A stretch of DNA of 64,000 bases from Morinoia aosen (GCA_030386875.1 CM059578.1:24351009-24415008); one strand, 5' to 3'; shown: positions 34,455-45,947, counted from the stretch's first letter. Notes: generated from the letters alone by a model not told the origin. Program-made: numbers and translations.

Positions 34455-35035
34455 TAAATCATTATTATTTAGGCAACTTGTCTCAACTGCATTTCACCTT
34501 GCACCGAAAATGAAACATTTTGCCCAGCAAATATCAATTAGGCAACTTGACTCTTATCCATTTCAACTTACTTCACATCATTTCACCTTGCACCGAAAAT
34601 GAATTTGAAACATTATTATCGATTAGGCAACTTCCCTCAAATTTATTTCAACTTACTTGAAAACCATTTCCTCTTACACTGAAAATGAATATAAAACATC
34701 ATTATTTATTAGGCAACATGCTCCGAATTCATTTCACCTTGCACAGAAAATTATTTTGAAACATCATTACCAGTTTGGCAACTTGCCTCAAATTCATTTC
34801 ACCTTGCACGGAAAATGGATTTGAAACATCATTATCAATCAGGCAACTTGCCTCAAATTCATTTCACATTGCACAGAAAACGAATTTGAAACATCATTAT
34901 CAATCAGGCAACTTGCCTCAAATACATTTCACCTTGCTCAGAAAATTAACATAAAACATCATTATCAATTTGGCAACTTGCCTCAAATACATTTCACCTA
35001 GCACGGAAAATGGCAAGTTTCACCCAGCAAGCGCG
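34455..35035. repeat. 65-86 bp tandem repeat, eight units, next to the 57-bp satellite
   Basis: TAGGCAACTTGCCTCAAATT-type blocks occur at about 34471, 34540, 34625, 34711, 34776, 34841, 34906 and 34971. Each is followed by CATTTCACCTTGCAC.GAAAA and AAACATCATTATCAAT. Spacings are 69, 85, 86, then 65 four times, so the right half is regular. It begins about 130 bp after the 57-bp array and shares no unit sequence with it. Confidence 0.88.
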
Positions 35036-35759
35036 TTGCCCACACGCCGTCGGCAGTACAGAGTCATCAGCCTGGTGTATATGAACGTTTCTCGGTAGCC
35101 ATGAAACTACCATCGAACTCCTGCACGCGAACTTCGTTGGATTTACGGACTCCTAACTTCGACTATCACAAAGTTTTGGTATTACGAGTTACGTTGATTT
35201 TGAATTGAGTCTTTGTATTCGAATGACCTGATCTGTCCATCTTGCGTGCGTGCGCGCAATAAAGGGGAGATTGTCTCCTAAGGTGAGGCGACATTTTGAG
35301 TCAGCTTCTGCACAACGACGTGAACTTGCTTCAATGAATTTCTAATAGGTTCTTCAACTTTTTGGATTGCTCATCGTAGTGCCATGTCTTGATGCAGATA
35401 GGTAAACTCAGTATTTGAATAGAAAATAGTATAACTTTGAAGGATTGATTGAAGAGAATTATGAAAAAACTACGTAGGGTGTACGATTATCAACAATAAA
35501 GATAACTAATGTATAAAAATGAATTATTTTTGCATACACAAAGTCAATAAGCAATTCAGCTACATAAGAAGTTACAAATTATTTGATGGGTATAAATAAT
35601 CTGTTTCATGTATAATTGAAGTATCTCAATTTGCAATTATGGCTTCAGTCGGCTTCTGTGTATTTTGGCTACATCCTGCCAAAATATAAGTGAAATCAAA
35701 CTCGCTTTTTTTAAACATCAACAATTTTTTGAAGTTGATGGGGCGACTTTCTTGGAACA
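35036..35759. other. No gene recognised
   Basis: AT-rich sequence. Positions 35640-35760 may include the 3' end of the neighbouring Tc1 element, but no terminal inverted repeat was identified. Confidence 0.4.
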
Positions 35760-36475
35760 CCCTTTTTTTATATTTTTCGTGATTAATCCATTGGATTTAA
35801 ATCCGGTGATTGCATAGGTCTTTATTTGGTTACTTTGGAACCATTCGCCAATTTCCTAGGTGTTATACTTAGGTTCATTGTCCGGTTGAGTCATCAAATT
35901 CAAGATTCAGTGCCTGAGCCATGTCTAACATTTCATCTTGTACAATCTTACAATTTTTAGAATCATCCAAAGTTCTAAGAACTATTTCTGACTAGTCCAC
36001 CACCCTTTATTTAAAATAAGAAAGAAGGTGAAATGAAGGGAAGGCTGTAGGACATAAAAAAATTCAAATTCTCGAGAGTTGATGGGGCCGAACTTGTCTC
36101 ACAGATATGCTCACCACACACTTTTGGCTGGCTTCGGACAGACAGGACAGACAGACGGACGGACGCGGCTCTTATTATAGGATAGATTCTACTGAACCAT
36201 ACAAGTGCAGAGCTTCTCCAGACCATCCCGTCACTGAATTTGACAGTTGGGATGGTAGTGCTTCTGAATGAAGACTGTTGTAAATTCTTTCTAAATATGA
36301 GTGACTTCTTATGGCCATAATTTTCTATTTTACAATCATTAGATCGCAATTTTGTTTCAAAAACACCATAACCATGTCCTAAATTTTCGTTTAGAAACAA
36401 GAATCTTGATTTTGAAAAACGTTCCTCCAGTGATGGGTGGGGTCTGCAGAATATGGTGAATTGAATTTGTGCCAC
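35760..36475 (-). pseudogene. Tc1/mariner transposase remnant
   Basis: Read on the minus strand, pieces of a Tc1-type DDE transposase appear in order. First is a SLEERFSKSRFLFLNE stretch (compare 'sekn..aRl.FA'), then TIPTVKFSDGMVW followed by ALVWFSR (family 'PTVKhGGGSvMVWGcfs'). After an interruption come MLDMAQALNLEF and DNEPKYNT, a stop, and EIGEWFQSNQIKT (family 'DNDPKHTsk.v.eWf..n.ik'). Last is PMQSPDLNPMD at 35788-35820 (family 'WPaQSPDLNPIE'). Frameshifts, a stop codon and an insertion at about 36010-36190 show it is dead. The N-terminal DNA-binding domain is missing, and no TIRs were identified. Confidence 0.85.
36010..36190. mobile_element. Insertion within the Tc1 transposase remnant
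   Basis: About 180 bp separates transposase motifs that are contiguous in Tc1 elements. It contains an imperfect GACAGACGGACG repeat at 36137-36170 followed by CGCGGCTCTTATTATAGGAT. Its composition differs from the flanking coding remnant. The ends are not sharply defined and no target duplication was found, so the superfamily is unknown. Confidence 0.5.
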
Positions 36476-37956
36476 TTAAGTTAATTACGAATTACATGCT
36501 CATTAATATGTGGGTCAGCCGCACTAAAATCTTTTTGGAGTTTATTTGTTTTCATGAACGGATTAGTTTTAGCATGATGTTATATTTTTCGTGAACTGCC
36601 TATTAAAATCTTTGCGGGGCCTAGGATTATCCAAAATCTTTTGCTGGCATTACTGCCGGCCTCAGGTTAACGGTCTAGTGTTCTCTAGGGCGAAATAAAG
36701 CAAATAAATAAAGAAAAGATAAAGCAGGTCGGTGGATGAAATGATTTGGCAGGTGGATGAACTGGCAGGGGCGAGTGTTCTCATCTGAACAGGTCTTGAA
36801 TAAGAACATAAGTTTATGTCCTCGCAGTTCAAATTAAAATTGACCTCTGTTTGTTAATCTTTCACATTTGCGAAAAAGGTCGAGTGAATATTTAGATTTA
36901 TTTGAAGGCTGCATAATAACTTAAAATATAAAACTCTGAAGCAAATAATGCAACGAAATGCTGCAGAGCATGAGTAATGACTCAGAAATGAGACTTAGTG
37001 TTGATGAAAGAAGGCCACGATGTGGTGCATCGAGTATCATCAACCAATAGTTTATTTTTTTAGTATTTTTATTTTATAATAAAATAAATAGCAATATTTT
37101 GTGTATTTTGCTCCTAATAAAAATTTAATAAAATCAGTAAATTCGAGATTCAAGTGCGAGATCTTTACTTTTACTCTAAATTCCCTTCATTTGAAACCTT
37201 TAACATGGTTTTATTACGCTCCATTCATATGCATAACGCTTGGTTCATTGATTTGAACACTCAAGAAAATTCAATTCTTGACTCGCTATTTGTTTGGTTT
37301 CACGTTATGTTATCCGAATGGCGTCAGGCAAAATTGCACTATTTCATTAAGTAAACCGTGTTTTTGCCACAAGATTTCACTGCATGAAGTCATTTTCAAG
37401 TATAGAAGCCTAATAAATGCTTCAACTAACTTGCTTCAACTAACAGAGTGTCTTCACCAATCTTGAAATAAAATAACTATAAGACGCTAAATCTTAAAAA
37501 AAAAACAATGTTATTTTTGTTTTTAGCTTCCTTGTAAGCTTACTTCTACGCGTGCCTCAAATCGTCTCGGTATCTCAAGTTCTAAGGCTTTGTCACCGTT
37601 GTTCAGAAGTTCAAAACACTTCTTTTATGTGGGGATCGGTCCCCAGAGGGCGAGATTGGGGTTTCTTCTTATTATGAATAGGGAGAAAGTAGTCCAGTAT
37701 TCCACATTACTGAAGTGTACCCAATGGGTTCCAGCTGGATCAGTGGTAACTGTCCGTGCGTCCTAGCCCTGAATATGAGGTATTTTAAAAGCCAATATTG
37801 AATTCAATCTTCATAATGGGAATGGCGTTTTAGTTATTTTTCTTTCTAGTGTAGGAATTCTGAACAATTAGTAAGTATACTTCTATTTCTACCCACTATT
37901 TTAAATAGTGCTAATGCTGTTATTCAAAAATACTCCTACTTCTTTATTTTAGTACT
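36476..37956. other. No gene recognised
   Basis: Short frames (37154-37354, 37278-37466) without domains. A GGGGATCGGTCCCC palindrome is at about 37631. The transposase N-terminus could not be followed beyond 36475. Confidence 0.45.
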
Positions 37957-38160
37957 AATCAACTAGAAAAATAATTTCAATGAATTCATCTACAACAGAG
38001 TATCAATCAATAACCACTGAAAACAACCTAGTTATTAAAAAAAATTGCTTTTACAACAAATCAACTAGAAAAGCAGTTACGACAAATTTGCGAACAGTAG
38101 AGCATCAGTCAAAAACCACTAAAGACAACTAACTTCAGAAACAAAGCAAACGTGCACCAA
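37957..38160. repeat. Two-copy tandem duplication, 102-bp period
   Basis: AATCAACTAGAAAA, then TACAACAGAGTATCAATCAA or GCGAACAGTAGAGCATCAGTC, then AACCACTRAARACAACYA occur in the same order in both copies, 102 bp apart, with moderate divergence. Confidence 0.75.
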
Positions 38161-38983
38161 AGCCCGAACAGAAGATCCATCTACGTACCTCGAACTCCAC
38201 TCCTTTTCCTTTTAAGTATTGAAATGATATTTGCCTGTCGCGTTCGTTTCTAGCTTCTGGCGACGGCAGCAGGAGTCAGCCCCTCACTTTTTCAATATTC
38301 TTCCTCGAGAGCGCGACCCTGCAATATCAATGTGTTCGATGCCATTTTGCTTACTCTTGCTTGAATACATTTCATTACAATCGGTGATGCTCGCCATCCA
38401 ATTTCAAAAGCGAATAATCCGGGCGGTTATAAACAATTGCCTAAGGAAAAAGCGGCCTCAATATTGGATGCGCAGCTGTGTCCGGGTCAACAGCTATATA
38501 GTCTTTGATCGCTGTCGTGCTCCTGTTTGAATTGGAGCATTGCTTGAATATGGACAGTATTTCAAAGGCTGAATTAATTCTCCGCTCACTTTCATGTGAG
38601 AGACGATACATGAATTATTAATTTTTGAGTGCGATAAACGTGCTCACTGGAATTTGTGGGCATACTGCGCATGAGGGTGTTGTTATTTTCACTAAGCGTG
38701 TAAAAGCTAAATCTTCTCATTCATTTTGCAGTATTTTCGACTCAAACGTTATTCAAACATGGGATCTAAATTTCCTGTAGTAACGAGTCTTAATTTTATA
38801 TACGAGTCTATTTTAAATAACGAGTGACCAGTAACAACAGAACTGGACAGACCTTTTCGGGAAGAACCTCTGGCGTGCTTCTGCCCAGGATGCAATAAAT
38901 TGAAACGCATCGTCGTCCAGCAATAAATTAATGGTTTCGAAAGGCGTCGTTCCCTGAGCGTTATGAACGCTATGAACACTTTC
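38161..38983. other. No gene recognised; GC-balanced open frame at 38231-38530
   Basis: The plus frame 38231-38530 (99 residues, basic, Cys-containing) and the minus frame 38749-38988 (79 residues) lie in a segment of more balanced composition. No domain is recognised. An old TE coding fragment or exon cannot be excluded. Confidence 0.3.
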
Positions 38984-39402
38984 ACCACTAGGCTGCGTCA
39001 CTTCCTGTAATACGATGCGTCACTTCCACCGCTACGTTGCGTAATTGTCACCGCTACGTTGCGTCAATACCACCGCTACGTTGCGTAAATTTCACGGCTA
39101 CGTTGCGTAACTTTCACCGTTACGATGCGTAACTTTCACAGCTACGTTGCGTAGCTTCCACCACTACGTTGCGTCACTTCCACCGTAACGTTGCGTAACT
39201 TTTACCGCTACGTTGCGTAGCTTCCACCACTACGTTGCGTCACTTCCACCGTAACGTTGCGTAACTTTTACCGCTACGTTGCGTAGCTTCCACCACTACG
39301 TTGCGTCACTTCCACCGTTACGTTGCGTAACTTTCACCGCTACGTTGCGTAGCTTCCACCACTACGTTGCGTCACTTCCACCGCTTTACTGCGTTACTTT
39401 CA
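38984..39402. repeat. 22-bp satellite with 66-bp higher-order trimers
   Basis: About 19 units of the type ACCGCTACGTTGCGTAACTT (22 bp). From about 39155 three variants recur in fixed order: CACTACGTTGCGTCACTTCC, CGTAACGTTGCGTAACTTTT and CGCTACGTTGCGTAGCTTCC. CTTCCACCACT starts at 39155, 39221, 39287 and 39353, exactly 66 bp apart. The left part lacks this order. The array is CpG-rich (ACG, GCG in each unit), in contrast to its AT-rich flanks. Confidence 0.94.
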
Positions 39403-40849
39403 CGAGTGAGATTGATGATATGCGTTCTTTTTCAAACAAACGATAAATAAAACCTGAAGCAAATTTAATTTTGATATATTCAAATGAACCAAAACCCTAA
39501 CACAGATTTACGGTGAAAATCAGATATTTTACAGCGAGCGTGAACGGAAGGTTAAAACTTTGATGAACACAACAGTTGTAAGCTACATTATCAATGCACT
39601 TGCGCTCAGTCAAAGAAAAATCAGATTTTTGTGTTTTACATTTTTTAAATGAGTGGAAAAAAGGATGAAGCAATTAGAAAACGCGAGACTATTTTTTTTC
39701 GAACAATAATTATTTCAAGCAGCCTTATATTTTTGTGGTAAGTAGATTATTAGTTTCAAAATTTATTAATCCATATCTTGGGCTCAGCGTTGTCTACAGG
39801 GTCGAATCACTCTCAGAACGATTTGTGACTACACAGTATTCAAATCCTCTTAATTATAATTAATATGATGTGAAAGCACATCTCAATTGGCATGAATTTG
39901 AAAACATTTTCCATCTTTCGAAATTTCAGGTAATTCAGAATAGATTACCTTACGGGCAGAAAGTAATTCAAATTGAAGTAAACGTTCATCTTCCAATTTC
40001 CTCCATCGTGAGTTTTAATCTTTGTTGGATTATGTTCTACCGTCTGTGCGATATGATTGTTCGTTTATGATGAATTAGAGCACTGGAACATCTTTCCTCT
40101 ATGTAAGGCGAAAATTTAATTACTTTGGGCCAACCTAAAAGACTTTGAGCGTTGGTTACACGCTGTTAGAGAGGAAGTTCATTCTCACTGTTGAATTGGC
40201 ATTACAAATTGCTTATGATTTATACATGTGTTGGTAAGTTTTTACTGGAGTTTTCTCCTCCTGTGCGCGTACGCAAATGTGTTGGACGGCTGTTGGTTGA
40301 TAATTGTCATTTGTCACCTGGTTGTTCAAAAAAGTAACAAACGTCATATTCAGTGATAATAAATACAGTGAGAAATATATTCCAACTTTTTGTCTATTAA
40401 ATATTGTAGAAAGGTTTCGTTTGGCTCAATCAAATAGCTTAAAATTATTTATTTTTATAGTAACGCTTTTAAATCTGCGAAGCACATCTCACATGTTGCT
40501 TAATTTTACATAAAAAGAACACGAGCTCCAGCTAATGTAACTTAATTAGTTTCATGCAGAGAGAACTTTTACATAATCATGTTTTGATCGATGAAATGCT
40601 ATTTTGAGGGCTCCAATTCCACTGCAAAACTTGCAACCATGAATGATAATGCCCTTGTAATTAAATTTCCATACACGTTCAAATCAGAAAATGTTGTATT
40701 TTGGTTTCGCAACTTGTACGTGAAAACTACTTAGATCTACAAGCTAAAATAAAAATGAAACTTTCAAAGCGAATCAGTGTAACTTGCAAATGGAAACTTC
40801 AATGACCAACAAAAGAAAAAAAAAGTTTGTTCAAATATACAACCATGAT
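39403..40849. other. No gene recognised
   Basis: AT-rich sequence with short frames (39870-40070, 40304-40513) lacking domains. Confidence 0.45.
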
Positions 40850-41235
40850 TTGTACTGAGGGAACGCACAGGGAGAGTTTAGAGCTGGAGAACTCAGGATG
40901 TAAAAAAGTTAAGGATCGTAGCACAGTGAACAGTCTGACCACAACGCGACCACTGTCGCGATATCTGCTAGCAAACTCGGTCTCCCGCTTAGAGCAGGGA
41001 ACTTGGACTTTATGGAGTCCTTCAATCAACGCAAATCGGAGTCTCAGCATCGCTGGGTCTGAGGTTGCGAGTGTTAAAGAGCAGCTGTGGGTGCTTCCTG
41101 GACTTTTTGGTGCTCGGGAACGGCCCAGAGACGCCGTTCTAGAAACAGCGAATTCCTCCTGGGCAAAGTGAAACGGAGTTCGACATCTTGGAAGAAATGC
41201 TGGCCACCTTGTGGGCGAGAAGCCGCGCTGTCTAG
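40850..41235. other. GC-rich island with frames open on both strands
   Basis: About 390 bp of near-balanced composition in AT-rich surroundings. A 114-residue plus frame (40827-41171) overlaps an 83-residue minus frame (41050 to 40799). The plus product is rich in Ser, Arg, Glu and Leu without a recognised domain. Candidates are an untranslated or coding exon, an old TE gene piece, or a transferred fragment; the sequence alone does not decide. Confidence 0.3.
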
Positions 41236-41416
41236 CGGAGCGTTTTGAGAGTGGCTAGAAGGCTGTTGTTTCAGGAAATGGAGTGATTAGAAGTTCTCAT
41301 CAGTGCAACGATACCATGGTGCTAAATTGTATAAAATTATGATTCCAAACCTTATACCTTCTCAGATCAAATTGTTTATCAATATCTTTCTCAGACCAAA
41401 TAGTTTAGCAAATACA

Positions 41417-41655
41417 ATAAAAAGCGTTTATTTTTACGTTCTGAATTCTCCCTCCCGATTTTACTAGGAATTTGATTTTATCGTGCTTTGAAATTATTGT
41501 AATTTTTTAAAAGATGCATACAACAAAAACCGTTGATTTTGACGTTCTGAATTCTCACTCGCGGTTTTACTAGGAAATTAATTTTAGTGTCCTTTGCGAG
41601 TGTGTTAATTTTTTAAGTTAGATATTATTATTATTATTATAATAATATTATTCTT
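41417..41655. repeat. Two-copy tandem duplication (about 106 bp) and ATT microsatellite
   Basis: ACGTTCTGAATTCTCCCTCC followed by GATTTTACTAGGAA recurs about 106 bp later as ACGTTCTGAATTCTCACTCG, GGTTTTACTAGGAA. It is followed by (ATT)n running into its own complement (TATTATTATAATAATA, 41626-41652). Confidence 0.75.
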
Positions 41656-41859
41656 CGCGAGTGCGATAAGTCAGCTTTGAGCAAAAAGGTGAAGAAGGTC
41701 AAACACAAAAACCAAACAAACTCTCATCCACAACGCAGGCCTGAGCTGGGGTGCAGTAGTTACCACAATTTTTTTTCCAAGGTCTGAAGCGTAGCATACA
41801 CGTTCAGTAAGTTGTGCACTTCGGTACAATATAACGTCACGCTTGTGTAGCTATCCCTA

Positions 41860-42079
41860 GCACGTTAAGTGCGGTGTCACCCCCTGTGATCACTGGAATG
41901 ATTTTCGCTAAGCAGTTATTCGATCAGTAATGAAATTTTCAACTTTAAAATGTACCTAATCAAAACTAAATGATGGCAAGATTCGTTTAATGTATTATCA
42001 TTTCCAGAATTGAGTAATGAAATTTTCATCAATTCGAGCTGAATATTGAACTTGCGTTTAACCCGCCGCACTTAACGTG
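41860..42079. mobile_element. 220-bp TIR element of unknown superfamily
   Basis: It starts CACGTTAAGTGCGGTGTCAC, and the reverse complement of its end starts CACGTTAAGTGCGGCGGGTT, giving a 14-bp perfect TIR with weaker continuation. The interior has no coding frame. TTAA lies inside the TIR, but no TTAA or other target duplication was found outside, so piggyBac membership is not supported. The right end runs straight into the 31-bp array. Confidence 0.65.
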
Positions 42080-42416
42080 ATAATGAAGCAGTTAACGTGG
42101 TAATAAAAATCTACTCTTACATAACTGTCCTTAATAAAACTCTACACTTGTATAGCTGTCTTTTATAAAAAATCTACTCTTGTATAGCTGTCCTTAATAA
42201 AAATCTACACTTGTATAGATGTCCTTAATAAAAATCTACTCTTGTATAGCTGTCCTTAATAAAAATTTACACTTGTATATCTGTCCTTAATAAAAATCTA
42301 CACATGTATATCTGTCCTTAATAAAAATCTACACTTGTATATCTGTCCTTAATAAAAATCTACACTTGTATAGCTGTCATTGATAAAAATTTACACTCGT
42401 ATAGCTGTCTTTAATG
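42080..42416. repeat. 31-bp tandem repeat, ten units, abutting a TIR element
   Basis: CTGTCCTTAATAAAAATCTA plus CACTTGTATAG recurs with a 31-bp period (CTGTC at 42125, 42156, 42188, 42219, 42250, 42281, 42312, 42343, 42374, 42405). Between the TIR element's end and the first unit, TTAACGTGRTAAT appears twice (42073 and 42092). The array thus starts in duplicated TIR-end sequence. Confidence 0.9.
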
Positions 42417-43364
42417 AATGTGCATGCTCCCACTTGAGGTTGTGGCTACTTCTCAAGCAACCTTGCCTTGATAAGCGAAGAGAAAGGACGCAAACATGTT
42501 ACAATCATGGTTCTATAATAGAGTAGAAGTCATCAGCTGCAACGGGTTCACGATCCTTGAAATTTTAAAAGAAAATCGATCGGACTCCAATTACTGCTTA
42601 ACCGTGTTGCACCCCTCAGGACAGTACGGTCCCCTTTAGAAAACAGCCTCATACATTGTACTTTTTTTAACTTGTTCCCTGATGCAAAGTTCTCTGCCGA
42701 GTGACAGTTTCTTCCTCGTTCTAATATCGGTGACTACCTGATGCCAGCGCCAGTTCAATGAGGTTGATTGTTATAACAGGAGAATGAGTACAAAAATGCT
42801 GACGTAGATGGTTAAGCTTCAAAACTCAAGCGGGTTGCTTCAAAAGTTGCTGCAGCGTACGTTGCTGCATCGGCGTTGACATACGAATCAGCAATTCTGT
42901 TCGTAAGATAGAGAATTAATAAAAAACATGATAATTCAACTTTTTTTGTACAACAACTCACAATGAAATGTTAAGCTAAAGATAATGAGAAGCAGGTTTA
43001 CCTCTGCTTTGCTGCACTTTAGGGTCGAGAAAGACGTTCATTTGAATGTCGTACAAGGATGTTAGAGCTCAATTTTTTTGGCTGGTATCTCTAATTCTGC
43101 GTGTCAGCATACAATTCATATGTATCACGAAAATCGAACTTACAAATTTTCGTATTCGAATCGAGTAACACCAAAATCTTCAATCTGAACATCTCTTCAG
43201 CCACATATCGTTCAACAACTCAGTTGTGAGTGAGCTCGTGGGAGAAATTAGAACCCGCAGGAATGTTCACTTCATATTAATGCTTTAAATCTCTAAACGT
43301 GCAAAGTCATAGACCGGTGAGCACTTACGAGCTGAAAAGTCAGACGATTTACTGTGATCACGCT
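42417..43364. other. No gene recognised
   Basis: Mixed-composition non-coding sequence. TTGCTGCAGCGTACGTTGCTGC near 42848 is a small local duplication. No frame of note. Confidence 0.45.
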
Positions 43365-45232
43365 GCGCAAACTGCAATGTATTACTGAGCAGCATGCATG
43401 GGCAAACTGCAATGTATTTCTGAGCAGCATGCATGGGCAAACTGCAATGTATTACTGAGCAGCATGCATGGGCAAACTGCAATGTATTACTGAGCAGCAT
43501 GCATGGGCAAACTGCAATGTATTTCTGAGCAGCATGCATGGGCAAACTGCAATGTATTACTGAGCAGCATGCATGGGCAAACTGCAATGTATTACTGAGC
43601 AGCATGCATGGGCAAACTGCAATGTATTACTGAGCAGCATGCATGGGCAAACTGCAATGTATTACTGAGCAGCATGCATGGGCAAACTGCAATGTATTAC
43701 TGAGCAGCATGCATGGGCAAACTGCAATGTATTACTGAGCAGCATGCATGGGCAAACTGCAATGTATTACTGAGCAGCATGCATGGGCAAACTGCAATGT
43801 ATTTCTGAGCAGCATGCATGGGCAAACTGCAATGTATTTCTGAGCAGCATGCATGGGCAAACTGCAATGTATTACTGAGCAGCATGCATGGGCAAACTGC
43901 AATGTATTACTGAGCAGCATGCATGGGCAAACTGCAATGTATTACTGAGCAGCATGCATGGGCAAACTGCAATGTATTTCTGAGCAGCATGCATGGGCAA
44001 ACTGCAATGTATTACTGAGCAGCATGCATGGGCAAACTGCAATGTATTACTGAGCAGCATGCATGGGCAAACTGCAATGTATTTCTGAGCAGCATGCATG
44101 GGCAAACTGCAATGTATTTCTGAGCAGCATGCATGGGCAAACTGCAATGTATTTCTGAGCAGCATGCATGGGCAAACTGCAATGTATTTCTGAGCAGCAT
44201 GCATGGGCAAACTGCAATGTATTACTGAGCAGCATGCATGGGCAAACTGCAATGTATTTCTGAGCAGCATGCATGGGCAAACTGCAATGTATTTCTGAGC
44301 AGCATGCATGGGCAAACTGCAATGTATTTCTGAGCAGCATGCATGGGCAAACTGCAATGTATTTCTGAGCAGCATGCATGGGCAAACTGCAATGTATTTC
44401 TGAGCAGCATGCATGGGCAAACTGCAATGTATTTCTGAGCAGCATGCATGGGCAAACTGCAATGTATTTCTGAGCAGCATGCATGGGCAAACTGCAATGT
44501 ATTTCTGAGCAGCATGCATGGGCAAACTGCAATGTATTTCTGAGCAGCATGCATGGGCAAACTGCAATGTATTTCTGAGCAGCATGCATGGGCAAACTGC
44601 AATGTATTTCTGAGCAGCATGCATGGGCAAACTGCAATGTATTTCTGAGCAGCATGCATGGGCAAACTGCAATGTATTACTGAGCAGCATGCATGGGCAA
44701 ACTGCAATGTATTTCTGAGCAGCATGCATGGGCAAACTGCAATGTATTACTGAGCAGCATGCATGGGCAAACTGCAATGTATTTCTGAGCAGCATGCATG
44801 GGCAAACTGCAATGTATTACTGAGCAGCATGCATGGGCAAACTGCAATGTATTTCTGAGCAGCATGCATGGGCAAACTGCAATGTATTTCTGAGCAGCAT
44901 GCATGGGCAAACTGCAATGTATTACTGAGCAGCATGCATGGGCAAACTGCAATGTATTTCTGAGCAGCATGCATGGGCAAACTGCAATGTATTACTGAGC
45001 AGCATGCATGGGCAAACTGCAATGTATTACTGAGCAGCATGCATGGGCAAACTGCAATGTATTACTGAGCAGCATGCATGGGCAAACTGCAATGTATTAC
45101 TGAGCAGCATGCATGGGCAAACTGCAATGTATTACTGAGCAGCATGCATGGGCAAACTGCAATGTATTACTGAGCAGCATGCATGGGCAAACTGCAATGT
45201 ATTACTGAGCAGCATGCATGGGCAAACTGCAA
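43365..45232. repeat. 35-bp satellite, about 53 units, nearly identical
   Basis: 1,868 bp of uninterrupted 35-bp units containing GAGCAGCATGCATGGGCAAA and CTGCAATGTATTWCT. Every inner unit is the same except for one A/T site (W), first seen at 43381-43384 in unit 1. Counting from the left, T-type units are 2, 5, 13, 14, 18, 21-24, 26-37, 39, 41, 43, 44 and 46; all others are A-type. The ends are A-type and the centre T-type. CATGCATG in each unit is an 8-bp palindrome. Thirty-five is not a multiple of three, so long minus frames (up to 307 codons, 44795 to 43872) cycle through 35-residue blocks and are artefacts. Confidence 0.97.
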
Positions 45233-45747
45233 ATTGCACGGGGACTTACGGTTCGCTTATTCTTTGTTCTACTGCGTCAGAAATTATATCCGTGCATATA
45301 TTCAGGAATTATATTTAGCAAGTTATCATGTTGGATGGGGGAGGGAATTTAGCACTGGTTTCTTTTTCAATTAAAATTCTAATAAAGGCGTTTCATGCAT
45401 TCCTTAAAGTTTGCTCACTTTAGCTGGCACTGATGTGGAAATTCATCAATGCTTTTCCCAAATTATTTCCCATCGAGACAAAAAGTGAACATCTATTCTT
45501 ATTTCATTCATATCTTAAAATCAATATTTCACATTAATTTCCTCATCTGTTACTCAAGGAATTTACCGTGTAAGGCTGAACGACCCAAAACCCTATCCCA
45601 AAATTTAACCATGGAAGCTATCTGCACGTCAGTCAGATGGCAAAGTTGTCGACTTCTTACGATTTGTTCAACGTTAAAGGACAAACGATAAGTTCAGATT
45701 TGTTCAGGTTAGAATAGGAAGGGGTAGATCATCTGAGAAATTTTTCC
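45233..45747. other. No gene recognised
   Basis: The frames 45183-45374 (partly inside the satellite) and 45449-45691 show no domain. Confidence 0.45.
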
Positions 45748-45947
45748 CCTCATTTAAGTTGGAAAATAATGAATATGAGCCTGTATCCTCGAAGCAAATA
45801 TAAGAACTTTTACGATTATTCTCCTCATTACACGTCATAAGAAAATAATGAATAGATAAGGTAAGAACTGTTATTCTCATGATTACAATTCATAAGAAAA
45901 TAATGAACACGAAGATAAAAACTTTTATTCTCCTAATTACACTTCAC
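45748..45947. repeat. Tandem repeat, about 58 bp, three to four degraded units
   Basis: TAAGAACTTTTACG..TTATTCTCCTCATTACACGTCA and TAAGAAAATAATGAA recur at about 45801, 45862 and 45917, with a partial copy (GGAAAATAATGAATATGA) near 45760. Confidence 0.75.

Noticed and set aside
41860..42079. piggyBac assignment for the CACGTTAAGTGCGG element
   Set aside because: TTAA is inside the TIR and not a flanking duplication, so only a generic TIR element is claimed.
43285..45040. Cys-rich repeat proteins on the minus strand (up to 307 codons)
   Set aside because: They are frame cycles of the 35-bp satellite and occur in every frame that lacks a stop in the unit.
43365..45232. CRISPR array
   Set aside because: Units are directly adjacent with no variable spacers, there are no cas genes, and the surrounding DNA is eukaryotic.
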